In this document: positions 15,227 to 23,393 of the stretch, piece after piece
How the letters are laid out: each line of letters opens with the position of its first letter
Numbering within the stretch: position 1 is the first letter of the stretch
The notes under the pieces: generated by a model
What the model saw: only the letters and a program-made list of their open reading frames with translations
Database searches by the model: none
What the model was told of the DNA's origin: nothing
Made by a program: the position numbers and the translations under genes
Assembly (NCBI GenBank): GCA_025464345.1
Contig: JAODGP010000056.1
Span: 1 to 28,503 of the forward strand
Origin: Methanosarcinales archaeon
Lineage (GTDB): Archaea; Halobacteriota; Syntropharchaeia; Alkanophagales; Methanospirareceae
Direction of reading: 5' to 3'
Length of the DNA stretch: 28,503 nt

Positions 15227-16993
15227 GTGAGAATGCTTAATGCACCGGTGCTCTATCCAATAGAGGAGATAGAGGAAGCGAACAGCGAGGTAAAGACTTT
15301 CATATTACATGCAGTAGCGATAGCAGAGGAGAGCGATCCGGGGCAGTTCGTTATGGTCTGGAACCCGGGAGTGGATGAGATACCGGTATCCATTGCAGAT
15401 ATCAGGGATGAACTCATAGAACTCGCAATCGCCGACAGGGGTGACTGCACGCATGACCTGCATCAGAAGCAGGCTGGCGATTTGATAGGTCTAAGGGGAC
15501 CTTATGGCAGGGGTTTCCGTATCAATGGCAGCAGGATCTGCATGGTTGGCGGTGGATATGGAACTGCACCATTGTTGTTCGCAGCGAAGCGAGCATGTAA
15601 GAATGGTAAATTCGTAACGGTCATTGCAGGTGCACGCAGTGAGTCAGAATTACTGTATGTTGACGCGTTCCGTGATGCAGGCTGTGACGTGCGGGTAGCG
15701 ACCGAGGACGGCTCCGTGGGGTTTAAGGGTACCGTGACAGGGTTGTTATCGGCAACGCTTGAGGATGATGAATTTGACCTGGTGCTTGCATGCGGTCCGG
15801 AACTGATGCTGAAACGAGTATGTGAGCTCACGAAACGTGCGGGAATATCCACTCAGGTCTCTATTGAGCGAATAGTGAAGTGCGGCTGTGGCGCCTGTGG
15901 CTCATGTGATATCGGCGGATACCGTGTCTGTACAGATGGACCGGTATTTGATGCTGAGGAACTGGAGGGCACGGAATTTGGATGCTGGACACGTGCGAAG
16001 AGCGGCATGCGAATACCGTTGCAGCCACAGATTACCGACCTGAGGTCGGTGCCTTCGCCCGTGTTCACACCGGCTTACGAGCCGATGCTCATGACCGAGT
16101 TATGCGGGATTCGATTCCCCAATCCGATAGCGAATGCAGCGGGTTTTGGGATCTCCGGGAAATTGCTTTACCGATACGCAGTAGCAGGTGCCGGTGCGCT
16201 CGTGACAAAATCGGTCGGGTTGAGAGCGCAGGATGGCTATCCGAATCCTGTATTCTTTGAACTCGCGCCACAGACGTATGTGAATGCAATGGGGCTACCG
16301 AATCCGGGCATAATCAATTATGGGCTGGAGATAGAAGATGCGAAACGTGCGAATGTACCTCTGATACTGAGCATATTTGGTCGTGATGTGGAAGAGTGCA
16401 GACAGGTGGCGAAGTATGCAACGAAGTATCAGGTGGATATGATAGAGTTCAATGCTTCATGCCCGCATACGGACTTTGTATCCATGGAGAACAATCCCAG
16501 GCTGTTGAGGAGCATAATAAAAGCGATACGAGCGATTGTGCACCCTGTACCCGTTGCTGTAAAGCTCTCACCCAATATCGGAGATGTCCCCGGGCTGGCA
16601 ATGACACTGGAACGTGCAGGTGCTGATGCGATTACAGTGATCAATACCGCCCTGAGCAGACCCATTGACGCAACTCTTGATATACCGGTTCTCGGTAATC
16701 CCACGGGTTATGGCGGTAAATCGGGCAGAGCACTTACCGCATGCGGTAAGCAAGTGGTCTTTGAGTTATACAAGGAGGTGAGGATACCGATAATCGCAGT
16801 TGGCGGCATATTCACCGCTAAGGACGTGATAGATTATGCGAGAAACGGTGCACAATTGTTTCAGGTGGGCAGTGCGCTGGTGACAGAAGGTCATGGCATA
16901 TTCAGAAGAATAAAGGACGATCTGTGTGACTACCTTGTTGCTAACGGTTATAAGAATATAGGGGAGCTTGTGGGGGAGGCGCACAGAGGTTGA
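15227..16993 (+). CDS. pyrKD: Fused PyrK-PyrD: dihydroorotate dehydrogenase with its electron-transfer subunit
   Basis: Oxidises dihydroorotate to orotate in pyrimidine synthesis and passes electrons through FAD and a 2Fe-2S centre. Residues 1 to about 260 are PyrK: a ferredoxin-reductase-like FAD/NAD part (GPYGRGF, CMVGGGYGTAPL) and the 2Fe-2S cysteines within KCGCGACGSCDIGGYRVC (Cys219/221, 224, 227, 235). Residues from about 285 to 588 are PyrD class 1: NPIANAAGFG, FNASCPHTDF with catalytic Cys412, VKLSPN, and VGGIFTAKDV. Class 1B enzymes normally have two separate subunits; here both are one 588-residue chain. The GTG at 15227 gives the longest frame and ATG 15233 is an equal alternative. 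It is co-transcribed with the two genes before it and convergent with the hydrolase. Confidence 0.93.
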   Translation: MRMLNAPVLYPIEEIEEANSEVKTFILHAVAIAEESDPGQFVMVWNPGVDEIPVSIADIRDELIELAIADRGDCTHDLHQKQAGDLIGLRGPYGRGFRINGSRICMVGGGYGTAPLLFAAKRACKNGKFVTVIAGARSESELLYVDAFRDAGCDVRVATEDGSVGFKGTVTGLLSATLEDDEFDLVLACGPELMLKRVCELTKRAGISTQVSIERIVKCGCGACGSCDIGGYRVCTDGPVFDAEELEGTEFGCWTRAKSGMRIPLQPQITDLRSVPSPVFTPAYEPMLMTELCGIRFPNPIANAAGFGISGKLLYRYAVAGAGALVTKSVGLRAQDGYPNPVFFELAPQTYVNAMGLPNPGIINYGLEIEDAKRANVPLILSIFGRDVEECRQVAKYATKYQVDMIEFNASCPHTDFVSMENNPRLLRSIIKAIRAIVHPVPVAVKLSPNIGDVPGLAMTLERAGADAITVINTALSRPIDATLDIPVLGNPTGYGGKSGRALTACGKQVVFELYKEVRIPIIAVGGIFTAKDVIDYARNGAQLFQVGSALVTEGHGIFRRIKDDLCDYLVANGYKNIGELVGEAHRG

Positions 16994-17067
16994 CCTTATA
17001 CGAAAAAATCGCAAGCTCCAGGCACTGAGCTCTGCCCGTGCTCCCGCAATTTATTCTCGGAATTATA

Positions 17068-17928
17068 TCATCTCACCATGGCATGCAATTCATCTTTGAT
17101 GAAGCCGTTCATTGCATCACAGTACCCGTGCGTATGAGTCTCTATTTTATGCATTGACTTTGGCACAGATGCTTTCGCGTATGTCCGGACTGCCATGTTA
17201 TATTGTATAACGGGGTCATTCACTGAATGAATGATCACGAATTTACGCGGTGCAATACGGTCAAGATAGCAATCGGGATCAATAGACCGGAAGAATTCTA
17301 TCGTGCCGGCGTCACGCAATGCGCCCGTGGCGATTGCGGTATCAACATCATAGCCACAGGTACTGATAGCGATCACACCCCTTGCCATCCTGTCTATCGC
17401 ACATGCGATTATTGCGAATCGTGCACCATTACTCTCGCCCATGTACACGATCCGATCCCTGTCTATACCTGGTTGTTCCCGCAGCACCGCAGCAGCCGCA
17501 AGCGCATCGTGCACCATCTTGTGCTCTTCTGGCACTTCACCTGCCTGAAATAGCTCCAGATCACGGTTTACATCAACGACACCAAGATTGCGCTGGTCTA
17601 TCGTGATGGTTGCATAGCCAATAGATGCGAGATAACGTGCAAGCCCCTGCTCACCCTCCTTCGTCACACCGGCACCGGGCAGTAGAACGATCCCGGGTAC
17701 CCTGGTCGTGTGGTTCGGCACCCGCAAGAGACCCGCTATCTGCGTTCCCATGCTCAGGAAGGTCACTTCGCTTAAGGTGTAATTTCCACCTTGTTCAATG
17801 GTCGCTATGTGATATTCAACCCTCGTCGTCGGGTATTCAAGAACGCTCTCCCTCGTCACACAGCCTGAGAATGCAATGATAAGAAGCAGTAGAATCAGAA
17901 TACGGGTTGGAATGGGGCACTCAGACAT
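17068..17928 (-). CDS. Lipoprotein alpha/beta hydrolase (dienelactone-hydrolase-like)
   Basis: A surface-anchored serine hydrolase of unknown substrate. From ATG 17928 the 286 residues begin with a short basic/hydrophobic signal and a lipobox ending AFSGC (Cys23), so it is probably lipid-anchored outside the cell. The catalytic triad is visible: Ser166 in GESNGA, Asp238 in HSVNDPV, and His267 in HTHGYC. The oxyanion region is LLPGAG. The frame is open to ATG 17943, but a TATA box at 17951-17960 places the transcript start at about 17928, which makes that ATG the likely leaderless start and gives a cleaner signal peptide. The gene is convergent with PyrKD. Confidence 0.85.
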   Translation of the reverse strand: MSECPIPTRILILLLLIIAFSGCVTRESVLEYPTTRVEYHIATIEQGGNYTLSEVTFLSMGTQIAGLLRVPNHTTRVPGIVLLPGAGVTKEGEQGLARYLASIGYATITIDQRNLGVVDVNRDLELFQAGEVPEEHKMVHDALAAAAVLREQPGIDRDRIVYMGESNGARFAIIACAIDRMARGVIAISTCGYDVDTAIATGALRDAGTIEFFRSIDPDCYLDRIAPRKFVIIHSVNDPVIQYNMAVRTYAKASVPKSMHKIETHTHGYCDAMNGFIKDELHAMVR

Positions 17929-17950
17929 ATCTATGATAAACAATATTCGG

Positions 17951-17960
17951 TTATATATAA
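17951..17960 (-). promoter_or_regulatory. TATA box for the lipoprotein hydrolase
   Basis: The sequence TTATATATAA is a palindromic TATA box centred about 27 bases before ATG 17928. This spacing is what decides the start codon chosen for the hydrolase. Confidence 0.55.
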
Positions 17961-18059
17961 CTTTTTCAGGGACCTCTCATCCAGCTCGAATATGGGCTTC
18001 GATTTGTGATCGTAGCTATGCCCAGATTTGCTATCTTCGCATACATCCAAAGCGATGCA

Positions 18060-18950
18060 TCACAGCCACGCAATCATGATCATGAGATAGGATATTGCAA
18101 ATATGATGGTACTTCTCCTTGCTATGTGTATGGAATCTTTTATATGTTCGGTTCGTGGTGCATCATAACCACTACCGGTGACCGAATAATGCCCTATCTT
18201 CTCCAATCGCACACACAACACAGAACTCATTGCTAATATGGTGAGATGCACTCGTTTATCCGGCTTCGTTACGTGCATTTTACCGCCTGCCAGCAGTATC
18301 AATACAGCCGCTATGCGTTCCGGTATGTAATTCAGTATGTCATCGGCTCTCGCTGCGAACCACCCGAAATGGATGTATCTCCCGGTCTTATAACCCACAA
18401 CCGCATCCAGAGTGTTAATCACGCGATATAGCATAGCGCCCGGCAGACCAGCAATTGCGAAATAGAAGAACGGTGCGATGACGCTATCAGTCAGGTTCTC
18501 AGCCACCGATTCTATCGTTGCGGAGTTCAGATGCTCCATATCAAGGTTGGACACTTCTCTGCTCACTATCTTGCTAACTGCACTGCGTTTCGAGTCTAAA
18601 TCATTCGCAGTTATTACGCCACGGGCGTATCGCTCCAGACCCTTCAGTGTGAATGTCATCTTGAATACAGGCGCTGCCACTATGACGTACAATTCCCATG
18701 GTAACAGGAAGAGAGCACCGCAGGGTACCGTGAAGATAGTGGCTATCAGTACAGTAAAGACAGCTCCGAGTAAACGCTCCCTGCGCGGGTTACCACGCTC
18801 CGTCACGCGGTCAAACCGGTACATCAATCTGCTTATCCATACGACTGGATAGAATCGTTCCAGACGCTCGGGCGGATCACCAGCGGTGAGGTCAATAGCG
18901 AGCCCGATGATGAATATCAGTAGTGCTGATAGTGCGAATGGGTGATTCAT
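18060..18950 (-). CDS. cbiB: Adenosylcobinamide-phosphate synthase CbiB/CobD
   Basis: Joins the aminopropanol arm to adenosylcobyric acid in cobamide (B12-type) synthesis, in the membrane. The 296 residues have several membrane helices and the family hallmarks: an early DLTAGDPPERLERFYPVVW, ARGVITANDLDSKR near 115, and ESVAENLTDSVIAPFFYF near 145, followed by MLYRVINTLDAVVGYKT and WFAARADDILNYIPERI. The frame is open to 19028, but ATG 18950 starts right before the first hydrophobic helix (MNHPFALSALLIFIIGLAID), and its ATG overlaps the upstream gene's stop. The cobamide product fits the corrinoid CdhE-type protein encoded at 23394. Confidence 0.93.
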   Translation of the reverse strand: MNHPFALSALLIFIIGLAIDLTAGDPPERLERFYPVVWISRLMYRFDRVTERGNPRRERLLGAVFTVLIATIFTVPCGALFLLPWELYVIVAAPVFKMTFTLKGLERYARGVITANDLDSKRSAVSKIVSREVSNLDMEHLNSATIESVAENLTDSVIAPFFYFAIAGLPGAMLYRVINTLDAVVGYKTGRYIHFGWFAARADDILNYIPERIAAVLILLAGGKMHVTKPDKRVHLTILAMSSVLCVRLEKIGHYSVTGSGYDAPRTEHIKDSIHIARRSTIIFAISYLMIMIAWL

Positions 18951-19303
18951 CGCTCCTTCACCGGCGGATGTCTCTCTTTGAGCTCCTGGAATATGCTTCG
19001 ACTTGCTCGCTCCAGCGCTTCCACGCACTCTATGCCACGCATCCTGATTAACTCAAGTAATGCCGCTGCCACTTCGTGCCGGTGTATCCAGTAGCAGTGC
19101 GAACAGTTCCATACCGAAGACCCATCCCTGCGCCTTAGCCATTCACCGCCGGTCTGCGGGTCCTCACATGGATAAAAAGGACAGAAGCACCATGTGCAGT
19201 CCTGTCCATGGAAATGGCAGGGGTAATAATCACAACTCTCATCAGGACCTGCGAGCCCATTTATCAGTACCTTCTTCAGGTGCTCATATGCCAGCGGGTG
19301 CAT
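18947..19303 (-). CDS. Cysteine-rich small zinc-binding protein (COG2158-like)
   Basis: 118 residues packed with Cys and His in the first 70: DESCDYYPCHFHGQDCTWC, then CFCPFYPCEDP, then WNCSHCYWIHRHE. The rest is a helical tail (AAALLELIRMRGIECVEAL). This matches the archaeal/bacterial 'cysteine-rich small domain' family, often found next to cobalamin genes. It overlaps cbiB by four bases (stop/start overlap), so the two are translated together. The role is unknown; metal binding or a cobamide-pathway accessory role is inferred from context. Its start lies 104 bases from tRNA-Ser on the opposite strand. Confidence 0.82.
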   Translation of the reverse strand: MHPLAYEHLKKVLINGLAGPDESCDYYPCHFHGQDCTWCFCPFYPCEDPQTGGEWLRRRDGSSVWNCSHCYWIHRHEVAAALLELIRMRGIECVEALERASRSIFQELKERHPPVKER

Positions 19304-19376
19304 TTATGTGGTTTCAACCATTAACTTCTGCAGATGTACCTGTTAGAACCTATCTTGTGAGGTGAGTAGTTACATA

Positions 19377-19386
19377 TTTATTATAG
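19377..19386 (+). promoter_or_regulatory. TATA box for tRNA-Ser
   Basis: TTTATTATAG is centred 27 bases before the first base of tRNA-Ser (19408), the standard archaeal spacing. Confidence 0.55.
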
Positions 19387-19407
19387 TGTGTGAATAAAGA
19401 TATAAGA

Positions 19408-19493
19408 GCCAGGGTGGCAGAGTGGACAAATGCGGTGGCCTCGAGAGTCACTGTCCCGCCCGGGACGCTCAGGTTCGAATCCTGACCCTGGCG
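19408..19493 (+). tRNA. tRNA-Ser, anticodon CGA
   Basis: Acceptor stem GCCAGGG pairs with CCCTGGC (19486-19492), and the discriminator base is G. The anticodon stem GTGGC/GTCAC closes the loop CTCGAGA with anticodon CGA, reading UCG. The extra arm TGTCCCGCCCGGGACG is long, as in serine tRNAs, and the T loop is GGTTCGAATCC. There is no intron and no encoded CCA. The opposite-strand radical SAM gene ends inside its 3' part. Confidence 0.95.
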
Positions 19494-20302
19494 TAATTAT
19501 CGTGGCGGTAATCATCCAGTGTGCGCCTCTTCATTGTGCCATCCGGGAATACGGTAATCCAGCCACGTTTCTCCTTCACGCTACGCTCGTGGACGCAACT
19601 CTTGCCTATCACCGCACTCCTCATGTATCTGGCAACGAGTGCATGTGCCCGTTCCATCTCATCATCATACGGATTGCGAGCTATCTTCTCATGGCTCAGT
19701 TCCGCACGGAAACGGTTTATACGATAATCTATCTCGTTATTCACATCTATCTGCGCCAGGAACATGGCTATACGCTCTATCTCTTGCTCCGCCACTATAC
19801 CGGGAATGTAAACGGTATTCACCACCATCTTCACCCTGCCGTATGCGGCTCTTATGTTCGCAATGACTCTCCGGTTGGAGTGCCCGGTATACCATCTGTG
19901 GATGGCTTCATCCCATGCCTTAAGGTCAAACATGACCTCCTTCAAGCCCGCACTTATCAGCTCTTTGAGATACGACTCATCCAGGAGATACCCGTTTGTA
20001 TCGAGCACTATCCAGTCGGTGAAATCATTCAGCGCCGATACAAGCTGAACGAGGTAATCACGGTCCAGTGTGGGCTCACCTCCGGTTATTATCACTTCCT
20101 CCAGTTGCTCAGAACCGTAATATCTGGCTGATGCTCGCCTGACCAGTGCGACCAGTTGCTCGACCGACATGGGCTCTCCTCGTTGCTCACGGGCGATGCT
20201 GAAGCAGCCACGACAGCGGAAGTTACAGCCGGAGAGCGTTATCCATGCACGGTGTTTCAGTTCTGAGAGCGTTATAAATGGCACATATCGGCAGTTCATC
20301 AA
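19469..20302 (-). CDS. Radical SAM protein, PFL-activase-like
   Basis: Uses S-adenosylmethionine and a 4Fe-4S cluster to start radical chemistry. The 277 residues carry the cluster motif CNFRCRGC (Cys26, Cys30, Cys33; CX3CX2C), GGEPTLDRDYL near 75 (the SAM-binding GGE), DTNGYLLDESYL near 100, and FDLKAWDEAIHRWYTG near 126. These resemble activating enzymes of glycyl-radical proteins and related archaeal radical SAM proteins. No glycyl-radical enzyme is visible nearby, so the target is unknown. Its last eight or so codons run antisense through the 3' part of tRNA-Ser. A TATA-like stretch (20324-20335) sits about 27 bases before ATG 20302, suggesting a leaderless message divergent from the deaminase. 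Confidence 0.85.
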   Translation of the reverse strand: MMNCRYVPFITLSELKHRAWITLSGCNFRCRGCFSIAREQRGEPMSVEQLVALVRRASARYYGSEQLEEVIITGGEPTLDRDYLVQLVSALNDFTDWIVLDTNGYLLDESYLKELISAGLKEVMFDLKAWDEAIHRWYTGHSNRRVIANIRAAYGRVKMVVNTVYIPGIVAEQEIERIAMFLAQIDVNNEIDYRINRFRAELSHEKIARNPYDDEMERAHALVARYMRSAVIGKSCVHERSVKEKRGWITVFPDGTMKRRTLDDYRHDNYARVRIRT

Positions 20303-20340
20303 TAATTAAATACCTGTGGAAAGATAAAATTAAAACAGGC
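20303..20340. promoter_or_regulatory. 38-base divergent promoter, two leaderless starts
   Basis: The AT-rich gap carries a plus-strand box AATTAAATA (about 20307-20314) roughly 27-30 bases before ATG 20341, and a minus-strand box TTTTAATTTTAT (20324-20335) roughly 27 bases before ATG 20302. Neither gene has a Shine-Dalgarno. The two core promoters lie side by side within one short gap. Confidence 0.45.
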
Positions 20341-21627
20341 ATGTCATCAATCCTGATAAAGGGTGTGCGACTCCGGGGTAAAGAGAAGGACATATATGTC
20401 AGAGGCAACCAGATAGAAGAGATAAGAGATGCGGGCAGGATACGGAAAGAGGCGGAATTTGTTATTGACGGTCGTGGTAAAGCCGCAATACCCGGGCTGT
20501 TTAATGCCCACACCCATGCGGCAATGACACTCTTCCGTGGCTATGCAGACGATATGCCCCTTCATGAGTGGCTATCTGAGCGTATATGGCCCGCTGAGCT
20601 GCGACTGACCGAGGAGGATGTCTACTGGGGCACGAAACTCGCATGCCTGGAGATGATAAAATCCGGCACGGTATTCTTCAACGATATGTACTGGCATTTC
20701 CCTGGTATAGCGAGGGCGGTATCAGAATCAGGACTCAGAGCGGCAATATCCGCGGTATTCATCGACGGCTTCGACGAAGCGGATGCGAGGGAGCAGATGA
20801 AGCGGAATGAAGAACTCTATCGGGCGAGTAAAGAACTGCCTGAGAGAATCATGTTTGCACTTGGTCCACATGCTGTATATACGGTCTCGGAGGAGAGTCT
20901 GTGCTGGGTTCGTGATTTCGCAGAGAAGCACGACCTGCTGATTCATATCCACCTCTCAGAGACGGAGGAAGAGGTGGAGCAGTGTGAGGAACGCTACCAT
21001 ATGCGCCCGGTTGAGTTCCTTCACAGCATAGGACTGCTCAGCCCACGGACGATAGCGGCACATTGTGTGCATGTGAGCAGGAACGAACTGGAGTTATTGA
21101 AACGTCATGAGGTCAAGATAGCACATAATCCCGCATCAAATATGAAGCTGGCATCGGGCAGGATGCCTTATGAGGATATGAAGCGAGCGGGGTTATTCCC
21201 GAATATCACTCTCGGGACTGATGGCTGTGCATCGAATAACAATCTTGATATCTTTGAGGAGTTGAAGATAGCATCTTTGTTACACAAGGCATTTAAAGAC
21301 CCGACTGTGATGCCTGCGAGCGAGGCGTTCGCACTCGCAACTGAGAATGCGGCACGTGCATTCAGACTGAACTCAGGGGTTATTGCCGAGGGTAAACTCG
21401 CAGACATCCTGCTCTTAAATCTGAAGGACGTGGCATTGACGCCAGACCACAATCTAATCTCGAACATAGTGTATGCAGCGAATGGCAGCTGCGTTGATAC
21501 GGTGATATGCGATGGCAGGATACTTATGGAGGGCAGGCATGTGGCTGGTGAGGCGGAGATAAAGGAGCAGGCAAGCAAGGTGGCGCAAAAAATCGTGAAC
21601 GATACCTTACCACAGGATTTGAATTGA
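20341..21627 (+). CDS. mtaD: MTA/SAH (5'-deoxyadenosine-type) deaminase, amidohydrolase family
   Basis: Deaminates the adenine ring of S-adenosylhomocysteine, methylthioadenosine or 5'-deoxyadenosine to the inosine form, a recycling route for SAM by-products in methanogens; cytoplasmic. The 428 residues show the metal-binding sites: HTHAAM (His57, His59), HIHLSETEEEV (His204, Glu207), HCVHVS (His241) and GTDGCASNN (Asp294). The frame is open upstream to 20278, but ATG 20341 (MSSILIKGVRL) is the normal family start and fits the TATA spacing. The neighbour on the other strand is a radical SAM gene, whose 5'-deoxyadenosine by-product this enzyme class can process. Substrate preference cannot be fixed from sequence. 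Confidence 0.9.
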   Translation: MSSILIKGVRLRGKEKDIYVRGNQIEEIRDAGRIRKEAEFVIDGRGKAAIPGLFNAHTHAAMTLFRGYADDMPLHEWLSERIWPAELRLTEEDVYWGTKLACLEMIKSGTVFFNDMYWHFPGIARAVSESGLRAAISAVFIDGFDEADAREQMKRNEELYRASKELPERIMFALGPHAVYTVSEESLCWVRDFAEKHDLLIHIHLSETEEEVEQCEERYHMRPVEFLHSIGLLSPRTIAAHCVHVSRNELELLKRHEVKIAHNPASNMKLASGRMPYEDMKRAGLFPNITLGTDGCASNNNLDIFEELKIASLLHKAFKDPTVMPASEAFALATENAARAFRLNSGVIAEGKLADILLLNLKDVALTPDHNLISNIVYAANGSCVDTVICDGRILMEGRHVAGEAEIKEQASKVAQKIVNDTLPQDLN

Positions 21628-21760
21628 CAAAATGAGTTCACTCCTTAACTGTTATTGGGTATCTTAATTCATCTCAGCCACCCTTAATATTCCATCACTT
21701 CCATTGCGCATCTCGAAAGCGCTACATACGGTGCGAAGTTGCATGTTACCGGTAAAATCA

Positions 21761-21843
21761 TGCGGGGGGCAGGATTCGAACCCGCGAACCCCTTCGGGAG
21801 CAGATCTTGAGTCTGCCACCTTTGTCCACTCGGTAACCCCCGC
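21761..21843 (-). tRNA. tRNA-Leu, anticodon CAA
   Basis: Read on the minus strand: acceptor GCGGGGG (21843-21837) pairs with CCCCCGC (21768-21762), and the discriminator is A. The anticodon stem GCAGA/TCTGC holds the loop CTCAAGA with anticodon CAA, reading UUG. The long variable arm TCCCGAAGGGGT is typical of leucine tRNAs, and the T loop is GGTTCGAATCC. There is no intron and no encoded CCA. Confidence 0.95.
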
Positions 21844-21870
21844 TTCAATATCTACAATTAAGTGGATTGC

Positions 21871-21880
21871 TTATATTATT
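21871..21880 (-). promoter_or_regulatory. TATA box for tRNA-Leu
   Basis: The minus strand reads AATAATATAA, centred about 32 bases before the tRNA 5' end. It is close to the usual archaeal spacing. Confidence 0.45.
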
Positions 21881-21959
21881 AACCTCTCCTCTGGTTTAAA
21901 ACGTTCTTATTGTTACCTTCATTGCTTTTTATCTTAAATCAAATTCCTTAATAATAAAT

Positions 21960-23114
21960 ATGGTGAGAGTGGGATTGCTGATTCACGGACCCGAAGTAAT
22001 AGATGAGGGCGAGGCTGGTGAAGCAATAGAGCGGTTGAGAGCGGCAGGACTGGAGTTTGAAGCGGCTCTCGGCGGTATAACCGGTAAAACCGCGGTTATT
22101 GATGCCAATTTGCAGCAGGAGATAGATATAAGCAAGGATTTGAGACCCTCAGAGGTCATCGTGGATTTCATTAAACGCGGGATAGCGTTCATCATACTGA
22201 TGAATCACGGTAAGACGGAGGATAGCGGGTTATTGCTTGGTGAGGGCATACTGAGAAACTACCGGGATTCTGATGAGAACTTTTCGTTCGTTCAGCTGGA
22301 GTTTTGTAACCGGGTTATCATTCCGTGGATACTGAAGGATGATGATCTGTACAGTGAGATAAGAGCGATTTTCAAAGAGTTTAAAGAGCGGGCAGCCCGT
22401 GAACCAATCTCACGCTACGTAAGAGATGCGGGTTTCGAATACAGGGAGATTGGCGGTGTGCATGCAGGCGAGAAGATAGTTGTTAACGGTGTTGTCATAG
22501 GTACAACCACCCGAGATGGGAGTGTCACCCTGGTTGCGAAGGATGGTAAGATCGTGGATGCTATTGGTGGTAACCTGATAGAGCACAACCTTGTGAAGTT
22601 ACCGCCATTAAGCCTTGAGAAGGTGATGATAAAGACCGGGCGTGTAATACGGCGAACGAGCCCGAAGTACATCGGTAATGTGCGTAAGAAAGAGGGTCGC
22701 CGTAGAGTTGCCTGCTTATTCTATACGGTTGAGCACTTATTTCCGAAGATGGAGGAGGTGGATATGGACGTTGCTGTGACGATAGGCGATGATACGACGA
22801 GCATTGCTGGCGATATACTGAAACGGTTTGGCGTCTGTATAATAGGCATAACCGATGGTGATGCAGATGGACTTATTGAGGGCATAGGTGACGGTGCACT
22901 CCACAGGTATGCGAAATTCCTGCCCGCTGGTTCTATGGTGATACGATTGAAGCCGGAACGTGATGATATAGTGGGTGAGCGTATAAGAGAGGAAATATTC
23001 GATGGTCGTGATGAAATAGAACTGGAAGGAGAGGTAGAACAGCAGATAGAGAAGCTGAAGCAGCGTATCCTGGCGATAGCGGGCGATGATATTATCGGGG
23101 TATTGAGCTCATAG
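21960..23114 (+). CDS. DUF2117 protein (COG4073-like)
   Basis: A 384-residue soluble protein of unknown function, whose start VGLLIHGPEVIDEGEAGEAI is the recognisable opening of archaeal DUF2117 proteins found in methanogens and relatives. The centre has NHGKTEDSGLLLGEG (about 82-96) and a beta-rich block NGVVIGTTTRDGSVTLV near 178. Later come an IGDDTTSIAGDILKRFG segment and the ITDGDADGLIEG motif (about 300), which resembles a metal- or nucleotide-binding Asp-rich turn. It ends with the helix EGEVEQQIEKLKQRI. The start follows an AT-rich leader with a weak TATA. It is followed by a small membrane protein and a CdhE homologue on the same strand; a shared role in C1 chemistry is only suggested. 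Confidence 0.72.
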   Translation: MVRVGLLIHGPEVIDEGEAGEAIERLRAAGLEFEAALGGITGKTAVIDANLQQEIDISKDLRPSEVIVDFIKRGIAFIILMNHGKTEDSGLLLGEGILRNYRDSDENFSFVQLEFCNRVIIPWILKDDDLYSEIRAIFKEFKERAAREPISRYVRDAGFEYREIGGVHAGEKIVVNGVVIGTTTRDGSVTLVAKDGKIVDAIGGNLIEHNLVKLPPLSLEKVMIKTGRVIRRTSPKYIGNVRKKEGRRRVACLFYTVEHLFPKMEEVDMDVAVTIGDDTTSIAGDILKRFGVCIIGITDGDADGLIEGIGDGALHRYAKFLPAGSMVIRLKPERDDIVGERIREEIFDGRDEIELEGEVEQQIEKLKQRILAIAGDDIIGVLSS

Positions 23115-23142
23115 TTCTCCCACACAAATATATACTGCGATA

Positions 23143-23152
23143 CTTTTATAAG
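23143..23152 (+). promoter_or_regulatory. TATA box for the small membrane protein / cdhE unit
   Basis: CTTTTATAAG sits 27 bases before an expected start near 23174, next to TAGGAGGTG. This suggests the 58-residue peptide and the CdhE homologue have a promoter separate from DUF2117. Confidence 0.45.
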
Positions 23153-23192
23153 AGATAAAAGAAAGAGCAATAGGAGGTGCGAAAGTGGAGAG

Positions 23193-23369
23193 ATGAGAAT
23201 CGTGACCATAATCGTGCTGGTAGTGGTTGCGTTATTCATACTGCTGCCCATTCTGTCCGGGAATGCGCGCATACCGGCAAGCATGTCGGCTACTGAAATA
23301 GGGCACTTTATCGGCGGATTTGCAGGTTACTGGATAGATGCGATAAAGAGCGCTTTTTCTGCTCTCTGA
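23193..23369 (+). CDS. 58-residue single-pass membrane peptide
   Basis: Begins MRIVTIIVLVVVALFILLPI, a strong membrane helix, followed by a short outside loop (SGNARIPASM) and an amphipathic segment with GHFIGGFAGYWIDAIKSA. No family is recognised. The Shine-Dalgarno AGGAGGTG lies 13 bases before the ATG, which is long. It ends 24 bases before the CdhE homologue, so the two are likely co-transcribed. The frame has no other usable start. The protein-like texture and the upstream TATA and Shine-Dalgarno sequences support it being real. Confidence 0.6.
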   Translation: MRIVTIIVLVVVALFILLPILSGNARIPASMSATEIGHFIGGFAGYWIDAIKSAFSAL

Positions 23370-23393
23370 CAGTGTTAAGTTGAAGGAGAGAAA

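Noticed and set aside
19430..20131. 233-residue plus-strand open frame starting inside tRNA-Ser
   Set aside because: It begins within a tRNA and is antisense to a radical SAM gene with a perfect CX3CX2C motif.
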